Shown piece after piece: positions 53,659 to 64,000 of a DNA stretch of 64,000 nucleotides. The translations under genes were made by a program, and so were the position numbers. Under the pieces are notes generated by a model, which ran no database searches, was not told where the DNA came from, and saw nothing but the letters and a program-made list of their open reading frames with translations. Positions within the stretch are counted from its first letter, which is position 1. Each line of letters begins with the position of its first letter. Source of the stretch: Azoarcus sp. PA01 (lineage in GTDB: Bacteria > Pseudomonadota > Gammaproteobacteria > Burkholderiales > Rhodocyclaceae); NCBI GenBank assembly GCA_001274695.2, contig LARU01000004.1, positions 992,001 through 1,056,000 on the forward strand. Direction: 5' to 3'.

Positions 53659-54543
53659 TCAGGGACGACGCGGCGTCGCGCTCCAGTGGAGCTTCTCGCG
53701 CAGCATCGCGAAATAGCTGTAGCCCTGCGGATGCAGCAGGCGGACGACATCGGGCGACCGGGTGACCCGCAGCCGGTCGCCTGCACGGGCGTCGAAGCGG
53801 GCCTGGCCATCGAAATGCACCCGCGCATCATGCTGGGGCAACAGCACGATCTCGATATGGGAAGTGTCCGGCAACGTGACCGGACGCGCGGTGAGCGCGT
53901 GAGGGCACAGCGGCACCAGGGCGATCCCGCCGACGTTCGGATGGAGGATCGGCCCGTTCGCCGACAACGCGTATGCCGTCGAACCCGTCGGGGTCGTCAG
54001 GATCATCCCGTCCGAGCGCTGTGTGTAGACAAATTCCCCGTCGATCGACAGATCGAACTCGATCATCCGGCCCAGATCGCCCTTGTTGATCACGACGTCG
54101 TTGAGCGCGAGCGTCTGGAATACGCGGTGGCCCGCGCGCAACACTTCGGCGTCGAGCATCGCGCGCGATTCCTCGGTGTAGCGTCCGTCGAGAATCTCGG
54201 CGAGTTTCGGCAGCGCTTCGTCGCGCGAGATGTCGGTGAGGAAACCGAGCCTGCCCTGGTTGATTCCGACCAGCGGCACACCGTGCTGGGACAGCCGGCG
54301 CGCGGTGTTGAGCATCGTGCCGTCGCCGCCGAGCACGACCGCGAGGTCCGCTTGGGCGCCGATCTCGTCGTAGCTCGCGACGGCGAACTGACCGGCCATG
54401 CCAATGGAACTTGCGGTGCCCTGCTCGATCCACACGTCAAGTCCGCGCACTCGCAGGAATTCGGCGATGCGCAGCACCGCCTCCGCCACGTCGGGGCTCT
54501 GGTACTTGCCGATCAGTGCAACGACGCGGAAGTTCTTGCTCAT
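53659..54543 (-). CDS. nadK: NAD kinase
   Basis: A 294-residue cytosolic kinase making NADP from NAD. The GGDGT motif is in LAVVLGGDGTMLNTARR and the second signature is ILTTPTGSTAYALSANGP. Start MSKNFRVVALIGKY at 54543 is preferred to an ATG six codons earlier. nadK-recN is a common pair in this group. Divergent from hrcA. Confidence 0.95.
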   Translation of the reverse strand: MSKNFRVVALIGKYQSPDVAEAVLRIAEFLRVRGLDVWIEQGTASSIGMAGQFAVASYDEIGAQADLAVVLGGDGTMLNTARRLSQHGVPLVGINQGRLGFLTDISRDEALPKLAEILDGRYTEESRAMLDAEVLRAGHRVFQTLALNDVVINKGDLGRMIEFDLSIDGEFVYTQRSDGMILTTPTGSTAYALSANGPILHPNVGGIALVPLCPHALTARPVTLPDTSHIEIVLLPQHDARVHFDGQARFDARAGDRLRVTRSPDVVRLLHPQGYSYFAMLREKLHWSATPRRP

Positions 54544-54634
54544 GCGCGGATTAAACCACATCGCGTAATGCCTTGGCAGACGACAGCGCTTGTCCTCAGG
54601 CTGTTAGAATCACCGCAACAGTGCGTAACGGACC

Positions 54635-55663
54635 ATGAAGCTGCTAGACCCCCGCTCACAGATCTTGCTGAAGACCCTGATCGAACGATACATCGTCGAA
54701 GGTCAGCCGGTCGGCTCGCGTGCGCTTTCACGCTATTCCGGCCTCGAGCTGTCGCCGGCGACGGTGCGCAACGTGATGAGCGACCTCGAGGAGATGGGGT
54801 TCATCACCAGCCCGCACACGTCGTCCGGGCGCATCCCGACTGCGCTGGGCTACCGTTTCTTCGTCGATTCGCTGCTGACCGTGCAGCCGCTCGAACAGGC
54901 GCGCGTGCGCGAACTCAAGGGCCAGCTGCAGCCCGACCAGCCGCAGCGCCTGATGAATTCGGCGTCGCACCTGCTGTCCGAACTCACCCAATTCGCCGGC
55001 GTGGTCGTGTCGCCGCGCCGCGATACCGTCAAGATCCGGCAGATCGAGTTCATCAGCCTCGCCGAGAACCGCATCCTGCTGATCATCGTGACCACGGCCG
55101 GAGACGTGCAGAACCGCATCCTGATCACGCGCCGCGCCTATTCGCCCGCCGAACTCGCCGAAGCGGCAAGCTATCTCACCGAGCACTTCGCCGGACTCGG
55201 ATTCGACGACATCCGCGCGCGCATCCGCGACGAACTCAAGCAGCTGCGCAGCGACATGAGCGAACTGATGACCGCCGCCGTCGAGGCCGGCAATGCGGCC
55301 GCCGAAGAGGACAGTGCGAGCTACGTGCTGTCGGGCGAAACCAACCTGCTCGACGTCGAGGACCTGTCGTCGAACATGGCGCGCCTGCGCGAACTGTTCA
55401 AGCTCTTCGAGCAGAAGACCGGCCTGATGCAGCTGCTCGACCTGTCGAACCGCGCGCAGGGCGTGCAGATCTTCATCGGCGACGAATCCGGGCTCACGCA
55501 ACTCGACGGCTGCAGCGTCGTCACCGCGGGCTACGAAGTCAACGGCAAAGTGGTTGGCTCGGTCGGCGTCATCGGCCCGACGCGCATGGCCTACGATCGA
55601 GTCATCCCGATCGTCGACATCACGGCCCGCCTGCTGTCGAACGCGCTGTCGAACCCTGGCTGA
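54635..55663 (+). CDS. hrcA: heat-inducible transcription repressor HrcA
   Basis: A 342-residue repressor of chaperonin operons. The N-terminal winged helix is [38 protein letters not shown], followed by the GAF-like and dimerisation parts (LDQPEFxD-type region around [21 protein letters not shown] and VHIFIGDE-like [10 protein letters not shown]). HrcA normally binds CIRCE elements; none is visible in this window, so its targets (probably groESL) lie elsewhere. A TAGAAT -10-like box lies 31 bases before the start. Confidence 0.95.
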   Translation: MKLLDPRSQILLKTLIERYIVEGQPVGSRALSRYSGLELSPATVRNVMSDLEEMGFITSPHTSSGRIPTALGYRFFVDSLLTVQPLEQARVRELKGQLQPDQPQRLMNSASHLLSELTQFAGVVVSPRRDTVKIRQIEFISLAENRILLIIVTTAGDVQNRILITRRAYSPAELAEAASYLTEHFAGLGFDDIRARIRDELKQLRSDMSELMTAAVEAGNAAAEEDSASYVLSGETNLLDVEDLSSNMARLRELFKLFEQKTGLMQLLDLSNRAQGVQIFIGDESGLTQLDGCSVVTAGYEVNGKVVGSVGVIGPTRMAYDRVIPIVDITARLLSNALSNPG

Positions 55664-55694
55664 ACGCTGCGGCGCGCCCCCCCAAAGGACTTGC

Positions 55695-56792
55695 ATGGCC
55701 CGTTACTGGCCCGAACCCGAGCACACCCACGGCACCCCCGAGCGCACCGGCGTCCTGCTCGTCAATCTCGGCACCCCCGCGGCGCCGACAGCCGCAGCGG
55801 TTCGCCCTTATCTCAAGGAATTCCTCTCCGACCCGCGCGTCGTCGAGATCCCGCGGGTGATCTGGTGGCCGATTCTGAACGGGATCATTCTCAACCTGCG
55901 TCCGAAGAAATCGGCCGAGAAATATGCGGCCATCTGGAGCGACGCCGGCTCCCCGCTCAAAGTCCACACCGAACGACAGGCAAAACTCGTTGCCGGCTAT
56001 CTCGGCCACGCGGGAGTCACCGGCCTCGTCGTCGACTGGGCGATGCGCTACGGAGCACCTTCGATATCCGACGTGCTCGGCCGCATGAAAGCCGACCGCT
56101 GCAGCCGAATTCTCGTCGTGCCGCTGTATCCGCAGTATGCGGCGAGCACCACCGCGAGCGTCATCGACGAAGTCGCGCGCTGCCTGACCCGCTGGCGCAA
56201 CCTGCCCGAGATCCGCTATGTGCGGAACTTTCACGATCACCCCGGCTACGTCGGAGCGCTCGCGAAGAGCGTACGCGACCACTGGGCAAAGCACGGCGAG
56301 CCCGACCAGCTCGTGATGAGCTTTCACGGCATACCGAAGCGTTCGCTCGATCTGGGTGATCCTTACCACTGCGAGTGCCATGTCACCGCGCGCCTGCTCG
56401 CCGCGAAGCTCGACCTGCCGCCCGAGCGCTGGCAGCTCACGTTCCAGTCCCGCTTCGGCAAAGCGGAATGGCTGAAACCCTACACCCAGCCGATCCTCGA
56501 AGCGCTCGGCCGCAAAGGGACCGGGCGCGTCGACGTGATCTGCCCGGGGTTCGCTTCGGACTGCCTCGAAACCCTCGAGGAAATCGCCCTCGAATGCAGG
56601 ACGGCGTTCCTCGGTGCCGGCGGCAAGGCCTTTCATTACATTCCCTGCCTCAACGAGCGACATGACTGGATTGCCGCACTGACCGACATCGTCCGCAGCC
56701 GAATCGGCGACTGGCTGGAAGAACCGGCGCCAGCGGCGGAGCGCCTCGCGGCGACAGCCCAACGGGCACGGGCCGCAGGAGCGGAGCGCTAA
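55695..56792 (+). CDS. hemH: ferrochelatase
   Basis: A 365-residue enzyme that inserts Fe(II) into protoporphyrin IX, the last step of haem synthesis. The motifs are [49 protein letters not shown] (catalytic His) and [16 protein letters not shown]; the conserved Glu lies in [11 protein letters not shown]. The last ~30 residues are a variable Ala-rich tail. 31 bases after hrcA. Confidence 0.96.
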   Translation: MARYWPEPEHTHGTPERTGVLLVNLGTPAAPTAAAVRPYLKEFLSDPRVVEIPRVIWWPILNGIILNLRPKKSAEKYAAIWSDAGSPLKVHTERQAKLVAGYLGHAGVTGLVVDWAMRYGAPSISDVLGRMKADRCSRILVVPLYPQYAASTTASVIDEVARCLTRWRNLPEIRYVRNFHDHPGYVGALAKSVRDHWAKHGEPDQLVMSFHGIPKRSLDLGDPYHCECHVTARLLAAKLDLPPERWQLTFQSRFGKAEWLKPYTQPILEALGRKGTGRVDVICPGFASDCLETLEEIALECRTAFLGAGGKAFHYIPCLNERHDWIAALTDIVRSRIGDWLEEPAPAAERLAATAQRARAAGAER

Positions 56793-57191
56793 ATGGATCC
56801 CCGTTTCAGACTCGCCTTGCAGTGGCTGCTCAACGCGATCGCGCTGATGCTGCTCCCGGAAGTCATCACCGACCTGCGCGTCGATAGCTATGCCGCCGCG
56901 CTCGTCACCGCGTTGCTGCTCGCGCTGATCAATACGCTGATCCGGCCAATCCTGATCTTCATCACGCTGCCGATCACCTTGCTGACACTCGGGCTGTTCA
57001 CGCTGGTGATCAACGCCTTGCTGTTCTGGGCAGTCGCGAGTCTGGTCGGCGGCGTATACGTCCCGGACTTCTGGACGGCCTTCTGGGCCGCGCTGCTTTA
57101 CAGCCTGCTCACCTGGCTCGCAAGCGTCGCGCTGAACGGGCGCGACGGCAGACAGGTCCGCATTGTCGCCGGGCGGCGGCGGAATCATTGA
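56793..57191 (+). CDS. phage-holin-4/YvlD-family membrane protein
   Basis: A 132-residue protein with four hydrophobic segments. The pattern ALLLALINTLIRPILIFITLPITLLTLGLFTLVINALLFW is characteristic of the Phage_holin_4_2 (YvlD) family. Despite the name these are chromosomal membrane proteins of unknown function, and nothing phage-like surrounds it. The ATG follows the hemH stop directly (TAAATG). Confidence 0.88.
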   Translation: MDPRFRLALQWLLNAIALMLLPEVITDLRVDSYAAALVTALLLALINTLIRPILIFITLPITLLTLGLFTLVINALLFWAVASLVGGVYVPDFWTAFWAALLYSLLTWLASVALNGRDGRQVRIVAGRRRNH

Positions 57192-57233
57192 CAATAATCG
57201 CCCCCGTCTCGCCGGCGCCGCGTTTTTCGCGAC

Positions 57234-58598
57234 TCAGTCGTCGAGGATCTGCAGGTCGAGCCCGCCCGTGGCGGTCAGATCACCAATAACGGCCGGCTCG
57301 CAATGCCGGGCGACTTCCCGCGCGACCCCCGCGAGTCGCCGCGCAACCGTCGTCGCGAGCAGCCGGCGGAAAAGTTCCAGGACCTCTTCGGTCGCCAGGG
57401 CCAGCGCGGCCGGGTTGATCTCGATATAAGTCGTCGGCGCCACCGCCACCACGGTGAGCGGATGGCGGTGGTCGATCGTATCGAGCCACGCCAGCTCGCC
57501 GAAGACCTCGCCCGGGCCGAGCCGTTGCACCCGGCGCCCTTCGACGGACAGCTCCACCTCGCCGGCAATCACTACGCCGAAGCGCTGGTCGGCGTCGCGC
57601 TCGCGAATCAGCGTCGTCCGAGCCCCGACGCTGCGCCAGGTCGAAGTGCGCAGCACCTCCCACAGTTCCACATCGTCGAACTCGGTGAAGAACGCGAGCT
57701 TGCGCAGCGTCGTGAACCGCGTCGTGTCCTGAGGCACGTCCTCGTCGACGACGATCTTGTAGCGCACCGCGGACAGATCCTTCGCAAACTCGGCGCCGTT
57801 GCGGTAGCGCGAGTAAAGATCCTTCTCCAGCGCCTTCCGCAGCACCATATTCATCAACTCCGGCATGTCAGGGTTCAGCTGCGACACCAGCGGCGGGTCC
57901 GCATTGATGATCTTGTAGATCAGCTGTGCCGGATTGGCGGCCCGAAACGGCAAGCGACCCGTCAGTAAGTGGAACAGCACGACGCCGAGCGAATACAGAT
58001 CGGTTTTCTGGTTCAGCGGGTAGCCCTTGATCTGCTCGGGGCTCATATAGGCGGGCGAACCGACGCCCATGATGAACGTCGAGTCGGTTTCGACCTTCTT
58101 GTTGATGTTCAACGCCAGGCCGAAGTCGGTGATCTTCACGTTGTCGTTCTCGTCGACAAGGATGTTGGCCGGCTTGATGTCGCGGTGGACAACGCCTTGC
58201 CGGTAGGCGTGATCGAGCGCCATGCAGCACTTGAAGACGATGCCGATCGTGCGATGAATCGGCAGCAGGCATTCGAAGCTGCAGTACCGTTCGAGCGACT
58301 CGCCGGGGAAATACTCCATCACCACGTAAGCCTGGTCGGGCTCGGTGACGACTTCATGGATGCGGACGATGTTCGGATGGTCCAGCCGGCTGACGACCGC
58401 CTGCTCGGCCTTCAACAGCTTGAGCAGGCGACGGTTCCACTTCGCCTCGTCCCTGGCCTTGTCCTGGAAGCGGACGAGCTTGACGGCCAGCGGCTCAGGG
58501 TCATCCGGGGACTCCACCTTGTAAACAGTGGCAGTCGCACCACGCCCGACCTCCTCGAGGACTCGGTATTTTCCGATGCTGTGCGGAATCTCGCTCAT
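57234..58598 (-). CDS. eukaryotic-like Ser/Thr protein kinase with C-terminal cyclic-nucleotide-binding-like domain
   Basis: A 454-residue cytosolic protein. The kinase domain (about residues 10-270) is complete: GRGATATVYK, VK Lys40, HRDIKPAN with Asp140, DFG at 158-160, and SPAYMSPEQIKGYPLNQKTDLYSLGVVLF. A linker of ~40 residues leads to a cNMP-binding-like beta-roll (about 320-430) with GVVIAGEVELSVEGRRVQRLGPGEVFGELAWLD. The Arg expected in the phosphate-binding cassette is not clearly placed, so nucleotide binding is uncertain. No transmembrane segment. It faces grpE-dnaK-dnaJ, 180 bases away; substrates are unknown. Confidence 0.9.
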   Translation of the reverse strand: MSEIPHSIGKYRVLEEVGRGATATVYKVESPDDPEPLAVKLVRFQDKARDEAKWNRRLLKLLKAEQAVVSRLDHPNIVRIHEVVTEPDQAYVVMEYFPGESLERYCSFECLLPIHRTIGIVFKCCMALDHAYRQGVVHRDIKPANILVDENDNVKITDFGLALNINKKVETDSTFIMGVGSPAYMSPEQIKGYPLNQKTDLYSLGVVLFHLLTGRLPFRAANPAQLIYKIINADPPLVSQLNPDMPELMNMVLRKALEKDLYSRYRNGAEFAKDLSAVRYKIVVDEDVPQDTTRFTTLRKLAFFTEFDDVELWEVLRTSTWRSVGARTTLIRERDADQRFGVVIAGEVELSVEGRRVQRLGPGEVFGELAWLDTIDHRHPLTVVAVAPTTYIEINPAALALATEEVLELFRRLLATTVARRLAGVAREVARHCEPAVIGDLTATGGLDLQILDD

Positions 58599-58716
58599 CC
58601 TCGTTCCATGCCTTCCCGCCCGCAGTAAGCCCTGCCCCGCCATTCACGCCGAGAGGGACCGAATCGTGACACACCCACCGGCGAACCGGCAACCTTCGAA
58701 AAATCGCTCGACCTCC

Positions 58717-58744
58717 CTTGAAAAATGGAATCATGCCCCCAATT
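58717..58744 (+). promoter_or_regulatory. sigma-32 heat-shock promoter of grpE
   Basis: CTTGAAA (58717-58723), 13 bases, CCCCAATT (58737-58744), close to the sigma-32 consensus. It lies 34 bases before the grpE start. Confidence 0.8.
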
Positions 58745-58778
58745 GGGCACGGTCGAAGAACAAAGGGAGATTCCACCC

Positions 58779-59357
58779 ATGCAGGAAAACAAGCAGCCTT
58801 CCGAAATCCAGGGCGAACTGCCCGAGCGTTCCGAGGGCGAGTCCGTGCCGCCGCAGCCGACGAATGAACAGGCGCAGCCGGAAATGGACACGATGCCGCG
58901 CCTCGAGGAAACCCTGCGCCAGGCCGAACTGAAAGCCGCCGAACACCACGACGCGTGGCTGCGCGCGCGCGCCGAAACCGAGAACGTCCGCCGTCGGGCG
59001 CAGGAAGACATCGCCAAGGCGTCGAAGTTTGCCGCCGAGAAATTCGCTGCCGGCATGCTTCCGGTCAAGGACAGCCTCGAAGCCGCGCTCGCGAGCGAGA
59101 AGCAGACTCTTGAGAGCCTGCGCGAAGGTGTCGAACTGACGCTCAAGCAGCTGAACGCTGCGTTCCAGAACGCGGGCCTTGCCGAAGAAGACCCGGCGGG
59201 GCAAAAGTTCGATCCGAACAAGCACCAGGCGATCAGCGCGATCGAAGCCGAAGGCGAGCCGAACACGGTCCTCAACGTGCTGCAGAAAGGCTACTTGCTG
59301 CACGGGCGCGTGATCCGCCCGGCAATGGTCATGGTTTCGAAAGCCAAGGGCGCATGA
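58779..59357 (+). CDS. grpE: nucleotide exchange factor GrpE
   Basis: A 192-residue co-chaperone that releases ADP from DnaK. A disordered acidic N-terminus is followed by the long helix ([28 protein letters not shown]) and the C-terminal beta-wing with [13 protein letters not shown] and [22 protein letters not shown]. The start at 58779 has AGGGAG upstream; the longer frame would overlap the sigma-32 promoter. Confidence 0.96.
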   Translation: MQENKQPSEIQGELPERSEGESVPPQPTNEQAQPEMDTMPRLEETLRQAELKAAEHHDAWLRARAETENVRRRAQEDIAKASKFAAEKFAAGMLPVKDSLEAALASEKQTLESLREGVELTLKQLNAAFQNAGLAEEDPAGQKFDPNKHQAISAIEAEGEPNTVLNVLQKGYLLHGRVIRPAMVMVSKAKGA

Positions 59358-59372
59358 GCCTCGCCACGGATG

Positions 59373-59400
59373 CTTGAAATCCGGCGCGGCGCCCCGATCT
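59373..59400 (+). promoter_or_regulatory. sigma-32 heat-shock promoter of dnaK
   Basis: CTTGAAA (59373-59379), 13 bases, CCCGATCT (59393-59400), one mismatch to the consensus CCCCATNT. It lets dnaK be transcribed without grpE. Confidence 0.78.
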
Positions 59401-59492
59401 ACTGAACAACGAAAATCCGGTGAAGTGTGGTTACGGCAGCGACGCCAGGCGTCCTCCGCCCATCCTTCGCCCCTCACTCAAAAGGAACGGCA

Positions 59493-61433
<1,941 letters not shown>

Positions 61434-61457
61434 TCGCTCGCCGGAAGGCGAGATGTC

Positions 61458-61504
61458 GGCCGAGCCCCTGCCGGTGCCCCTCGCACCGGCCGGCTCGGCC
61501 TTTT
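61458..61504 (+). terminator. strong intrinsic terminator between dnaK and dnaJ
   Basis: Outer stem GGCCGAGCC (61458-61466) with GGCTCGGCC (61492-61500), inner stem GCCGGTGC with GCACCGGC, then TTTT. It probably lowers dnaJ expression relative to dnaK. Confidence 0.85.
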
Positions 61505-61550
61505 GCATGATCTGGAGACCCTCCCGGTCTCACAGCCTGAGCGGACCAAG

Positions 61551-62681
61551 ATGGCAAAACGGGATTACTACGAGGTGCTGGGTGTCAACCGCGACGCCTC
61601 GGATGACGAAATCAAGAAGGCCTACCGCAAGCTGGCCATGAAGCATCACCCGGACCGTAATCCGGACAACAAGGACTCCGAGGACCACTTCAAGGAAGCC
61701 AAAAACGCGTACGAGATCCTGTCCGATGCGCAAAAGCGCGCCGCCTACGACCGCTACGGCCATGCCGGCGTGGATTCGTCTGCCGGGGCCGGGCCGGGCG
61801 GGCAGGGTTTCGATGGGTTCGCCGACGCGTTCTCGGACATCTTCGGCGACATCTTCGGCGGCGCAGGCGGCGCCGGACGCGGGCGCTCGAACGTGTATCG
61901 CGGCGCCGATCTTCGCTACAACCTCGAAATCTCTCTCGAAGAAGCGGCCCGCGGCGCCGACAAGACAATCCGCATCCCGACCGTCGAGGAATGCGAAACC
62001 TGCCACGGCAGCGGCGCGAAACCCGGCACGCAGCCAAAGCCCTGCCCCACCTGCGGCGGCGCCGGCCAGGTGCGCATCCAGCAAGGTTTCTTCTCGATCC
62101 AGCAGACCTGTCCGAAGTGCCACGGCACGGGGCGGATCATTCCCGACCCATGCCGCGACTGCGGCGGCGCCGGCCGGGTGAAGCGGCAGAAGACGCTGGA
62201 AGTGAAAATCCCGGCGGGAATCGACGAAGGAATGCGCCTGCGCCATGCCGGTCACGGCGAACCGGGTGTCAACGGCGGGCCGCCGGGAGACCTGTATGTC
62301 GAGATCCATATCCGCGCCCACCCGGTGTTCCAGCGCGACCACGACGACCTGCACTGCGAGATGCCGATCAGCATCACGACCGCCGCGCTCGGCGGCGAGA
62401 TCGAAATCCCGACGCTCGAAGGCATGGCGCGGCTGAAAATTCCCGCCGAGACGCAGAGCGGCAAAGTGTTCCGGCTGCGCGGGAAGGGAATTCGCAACGT
62501 CCGCTCGCAGGGCCACGGCGACCTGATGTGCCATGTCGTCGTCGAGACCCCGGTCAATCTCACCGAACGTCAGAAAGAGCTGTTGCGCGAATTCGAGGAA
62601 GTGTCCAGTTCGGACGCGGACCGCCACAACCCCAAGGCAAAATCCTGGATGGACAAAGTCAAGGACTTCTTCGGCGCGTGA
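61551..62681 (+). CDS. dnaJ: molecular chaperone DnaJ (Hsp40)
   Basis: A 376-residue type I Hsp40 that delivers substrates to DnaK and stimulates its ATPase. The J domain has [14 protein letters not shown] (HPD motif), then a Gly/Phe-rich linker ([22 protein letters not shown]), four zinc-finger repeats ([32 protein letters not shown]) and the C-terminal peptide-binding domain. Start [17 protein letters not shown] at 61551. No separate promoter is visible, so it relies on read-through of the dnaK terminator. Confidence 0.97.
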   Translation: MAKRDYYEVLGVNRDASDDEIKKAYRKLAMKHHPDRNPDNKDSEDHFKEAKNAYEILSDAQKRAAYDRYGHAGVDSSAGAGPGGQGFDGFADAFSDIFGDIFGGAGGAGRGRSNVYRGADLRYNLEISLEEAARGADKTIRIPTVEECETCHGSGAKPGTQPKPCPTCGGAGQVRIQQGFFSIQQTCPKCHGTGRIIPDPCRDCGGAGRVKRQKTLEVKIPAGIDEGMRLRHAGHGEPGVNGGPPGDLYVEIHIRAHPVFQRDHDDLHCEMPISITTAALGGEIEIPTLEGMARLKIPAETQSGKVFRLRGKGIRNVRSQGHGDLMCHVVVETPVNLTERQKELLREFEEVSSSDADRHNPKAKSWMDKVKDFFGA

Positions 62682-62710
62682 GCGCCGGGCTCATCGTCGC
62701 AACCGTTAAC

Positions 62711-62746
62711 CTGCCCCGCAGGCTCGCTTCGCGAGTCTCCGGGCAG
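62711..62746. terminator. hairpin between convergent dnaJ and cysS
   Basis: CTGCCC and GGGCAG enclose an inner stem CTCGC-TTC-GCGAG. There is no long T-run on either side, so its strength is uncertain. Confidence 0.5.
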
Positions 62747-62751
62747 CCCGT

Positions 62752-64000
62752 TCAGGCGCGGCGCCAGACGGTGCCTTGCGGCGTGTCCTCGAGGACGATT
62801 CCCGACGCGAGCAGTTCGGCGCGGATCCGGTCAGCCTCGGCATAGTCCTTCGATTTCTTCGCCAGCGCGCGGCGCTCGATCATCGTCTCGATCGCGATAT
62901 CGCCGTCCTCGTCCGGTGCGCCGGCGATCTTGTGCTGGAGGAAGCTCGCCGGCGCGCGCGCGAGCAGTCCGAGCACGCCTCCCAGACTCTTGAGTTGCGC
63001 TGCGGTCGCGGCGGATCCGGTACGGTTCGCTTCGTTCGCGAGTTCGAAAAGCACCGCCACCGCCTCGGCCGTGTTGAAATCGTCGTCCATCGCAGCACGG
63101 AATCGCACCGCGTGCGGTTCGTCCCAATCGACCCCCGCATCGCACGGTTCGACGTTGCGCAACGCAGTGTAGAGGCGGGTCAGCGCCTGGCGAGCGTCTT
63201 CGAGGTGCGCGTCGGAATAATTCAGCGGACTGCGGTAGTGCGCGCGCAGGATGAAAAAACGCACGACTTCGGGGTCGAAGCGCTTGAGGACGTCGCGGAT
63301 CGTGAAGAAGTTGCCGAGCGATTTCGACATCTTTTCGTCGTCGACGCGGACGAACCCGTTGTGCATCCAGTAATTGACGAACGTATGGCCGTGCGCGCCC
63401 TCCGATTGCGCGATCTCGTTCTCGTGATGAGGAAACTGCAGGTCCTGGCCGCCGCCGTGGATGTCGAACTGCTCGCCGAGCAGGTCCGAACTCATCGCCG
63501 AGCACTCGATGTGCCAGCCCGGGCGCCCCGCTCCCCACGGGGACGCCCACTTCACTTCGTCGGGCTCGTCGGTGCGGGCGTGTTTCCACAGCACGAAATC
63601 GAGCGGGTCCTGCTTGTCGCCTGCGACTTCGACGCGCTCGCCGGCGCGCAGCTCGTCGAGCGACTTGCCGGAAAGCCGCCCATAGCGGTCGAATTTGCGG
63701 ACCGAGTAGCACACGTCGTGGTTGCCGGCTACATAGGCGAGCCCTTTGTCCCGCAAGCGGCCGATCAGCGACTGCATCTGCGTCACATATTCGGTCGCGC
63801 GCGGCTCGTGGTCGGGCCGCAGCACGCCGAGGGCATCCGCATCCTCGTGCATCGCGGCGATGAACCGGTCCGTCAGCGTGCGGATCGATTCGCCTTTCTC
63901 GCCCGCCCGCCTGATGATCTTGTCGTCGATGTCGGTGATGTTCCGCACATACGTGAGTTCGAAACCGCTCGCGCGCAACCAGCGCGCCACCATGTCGAAG
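62752..64000 (-). CDS. cysS: cysteinyl-tRNA synthetase, N-terminus cut by window edge
   Basis: A class I aminoacyl-tRNA synthetase that charges tRNA-Cys. 416 residues are visible, starting inside the catalytic domain ([28 protein letters not shown]). Present are [22 protein letters not shown] (zinc-binding Cys/His), [11 protein letters not shown], the [10 protein letters not shown] (KMSKS) loop and the C-terminal anticodon-binding part ending ...[23 protein letters not shown]. The N-terminal HIGH motif lies beyond the window. It converges with dnaJ. Confidence 0.96.
   Translation of the reverse strand, partial: FDMVARWLRASGFELTYVRNITDIDDKIIRRAGEKGESIRTLTDRFIAAMHEDADALGVLRPDHEPRATEYVTQMQSLIGRLRDKGLAYVAGNHDVCYSVRKFDRYGRLSGKSLDELRAGERVEVAGDKQDPLDFVLWKHARTDEPDEVKWASPWGAGRPGWHIECSAMSSDLLGEQFDIHGGGQDLQFPHHENEIAQSEGAHGHTFVNYWMHNGFVRVDDEKMSKSLGNFFTIRDVLKRFDPEVVRFFILRAHYRSPLNYSDAHLEDARQALTRLYTALRNVEPCDAGVDWDEPHAVRFRAAMDDDFNTAEAVAVLFELANEANRTGSAATAAQLKSLGGVLGLLARAPASFLQHKIAGAPDEDGDIAIETMIERRALAKKSKDYAEADRIRAELLASGIVLEDTPQGTVWRRA

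Noticed and set aside
56793-57191. Phage holin, suggesting a prophage
   Set aside because: The family name is misleading; it is a chromosomal YvlD-type membrane protein with no phage genes around it.
58599-59492. CIRCE element for HrcA near grpE or dnaK
   Set aside because: No TTAGCACTC-N9-GAGTGCTAA dyad or close variant is seen.

Overview
The window is a GC-rich bacterial chromosome segment with tightly packed genes. Gene content and order point to a Rhodocyclales betaproteobacterium of the Azoarcus/Aromatoleum/Thauera type. This is inferred from the tpiA-secG-tRNA-Leu-nuoA-N block, the rlmE-ftsH-folP-glmM block, the carAB-greA block, B12-dependent NrdJ and paired small c-type cytochromes; no taxonomic search was run. 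Almost everything is core housekeeping DNA. I see no insertion sequence, prophage, CRISPR array or plasmid origin.

Layout. 1-5.2 kb: two c-type cytochromes (one cut by the left edge), a MoxR ATPase with a VWA partner, a MarR regulator and a CLC channel. 5.3-9.2 kb, minus strand: htpG, greB and a lytic transglycosylase. 9.5-14.7 kb: a small accessory stretch with a DUF465 protein, a MetY-fold protein lacking the PLP lysine, an alpha/beta hydrolase, a DUF2189 membrane protein, an EEP-fold phosphatase and a CDF metal transporter. 15-18 kb: nrdJ. 18-33.2 kb, minus strand: nuoABCDEFGHIJKLMN plus a Nudix hydrolase, preceded by tRNA-Leu(GAG), secG and tpiA. 34.7-38.5 kb: pstSCAB behind a Pho box. 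38.8-43.9 kb: glmM, folP, ftsH, rlmE, with yhbY divergent. 44.4-51.3 kb: DUF4149, greA, carB, carA, dapB, bamE, with fur divergent. 52-57 kb: recN, nadK; hrcA, hemH and a YvlD-like membrane protein. 57.2-62.7 kb: a Ser/Thr kinase facing grpE-dnaK-dnaJ. The right edge cuts cysS.

Regulation is readable in several places. htpG, grpE and dnaK each have a heat-shock sigma-32-type promoter, and hrcA lies nearby. The pst operon has a single good Pho box and a terminator-like hairpin between pstS and pstC. carAB has a strong sigma-70 promoter followed at once by a hairpin plus T-run that looks like an attenuator. tRNA-Leu has its own promoter and terminator inside the tpiA-nuo block.

The most unusual items are the MetY-like protein with substitutions at several PLP-site positions (10365-10367 encodes Glu where Lys is expected), and three genes (VWA 1775-2952, MarR 3043-3557, alpha/beta hydrolase 11048-11856) that each become full length only if one base is added at a short run. 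I did not find a convincing new multi-gene system; the 9.5-11.9 kb stretch is the best candidate for something undescribed.
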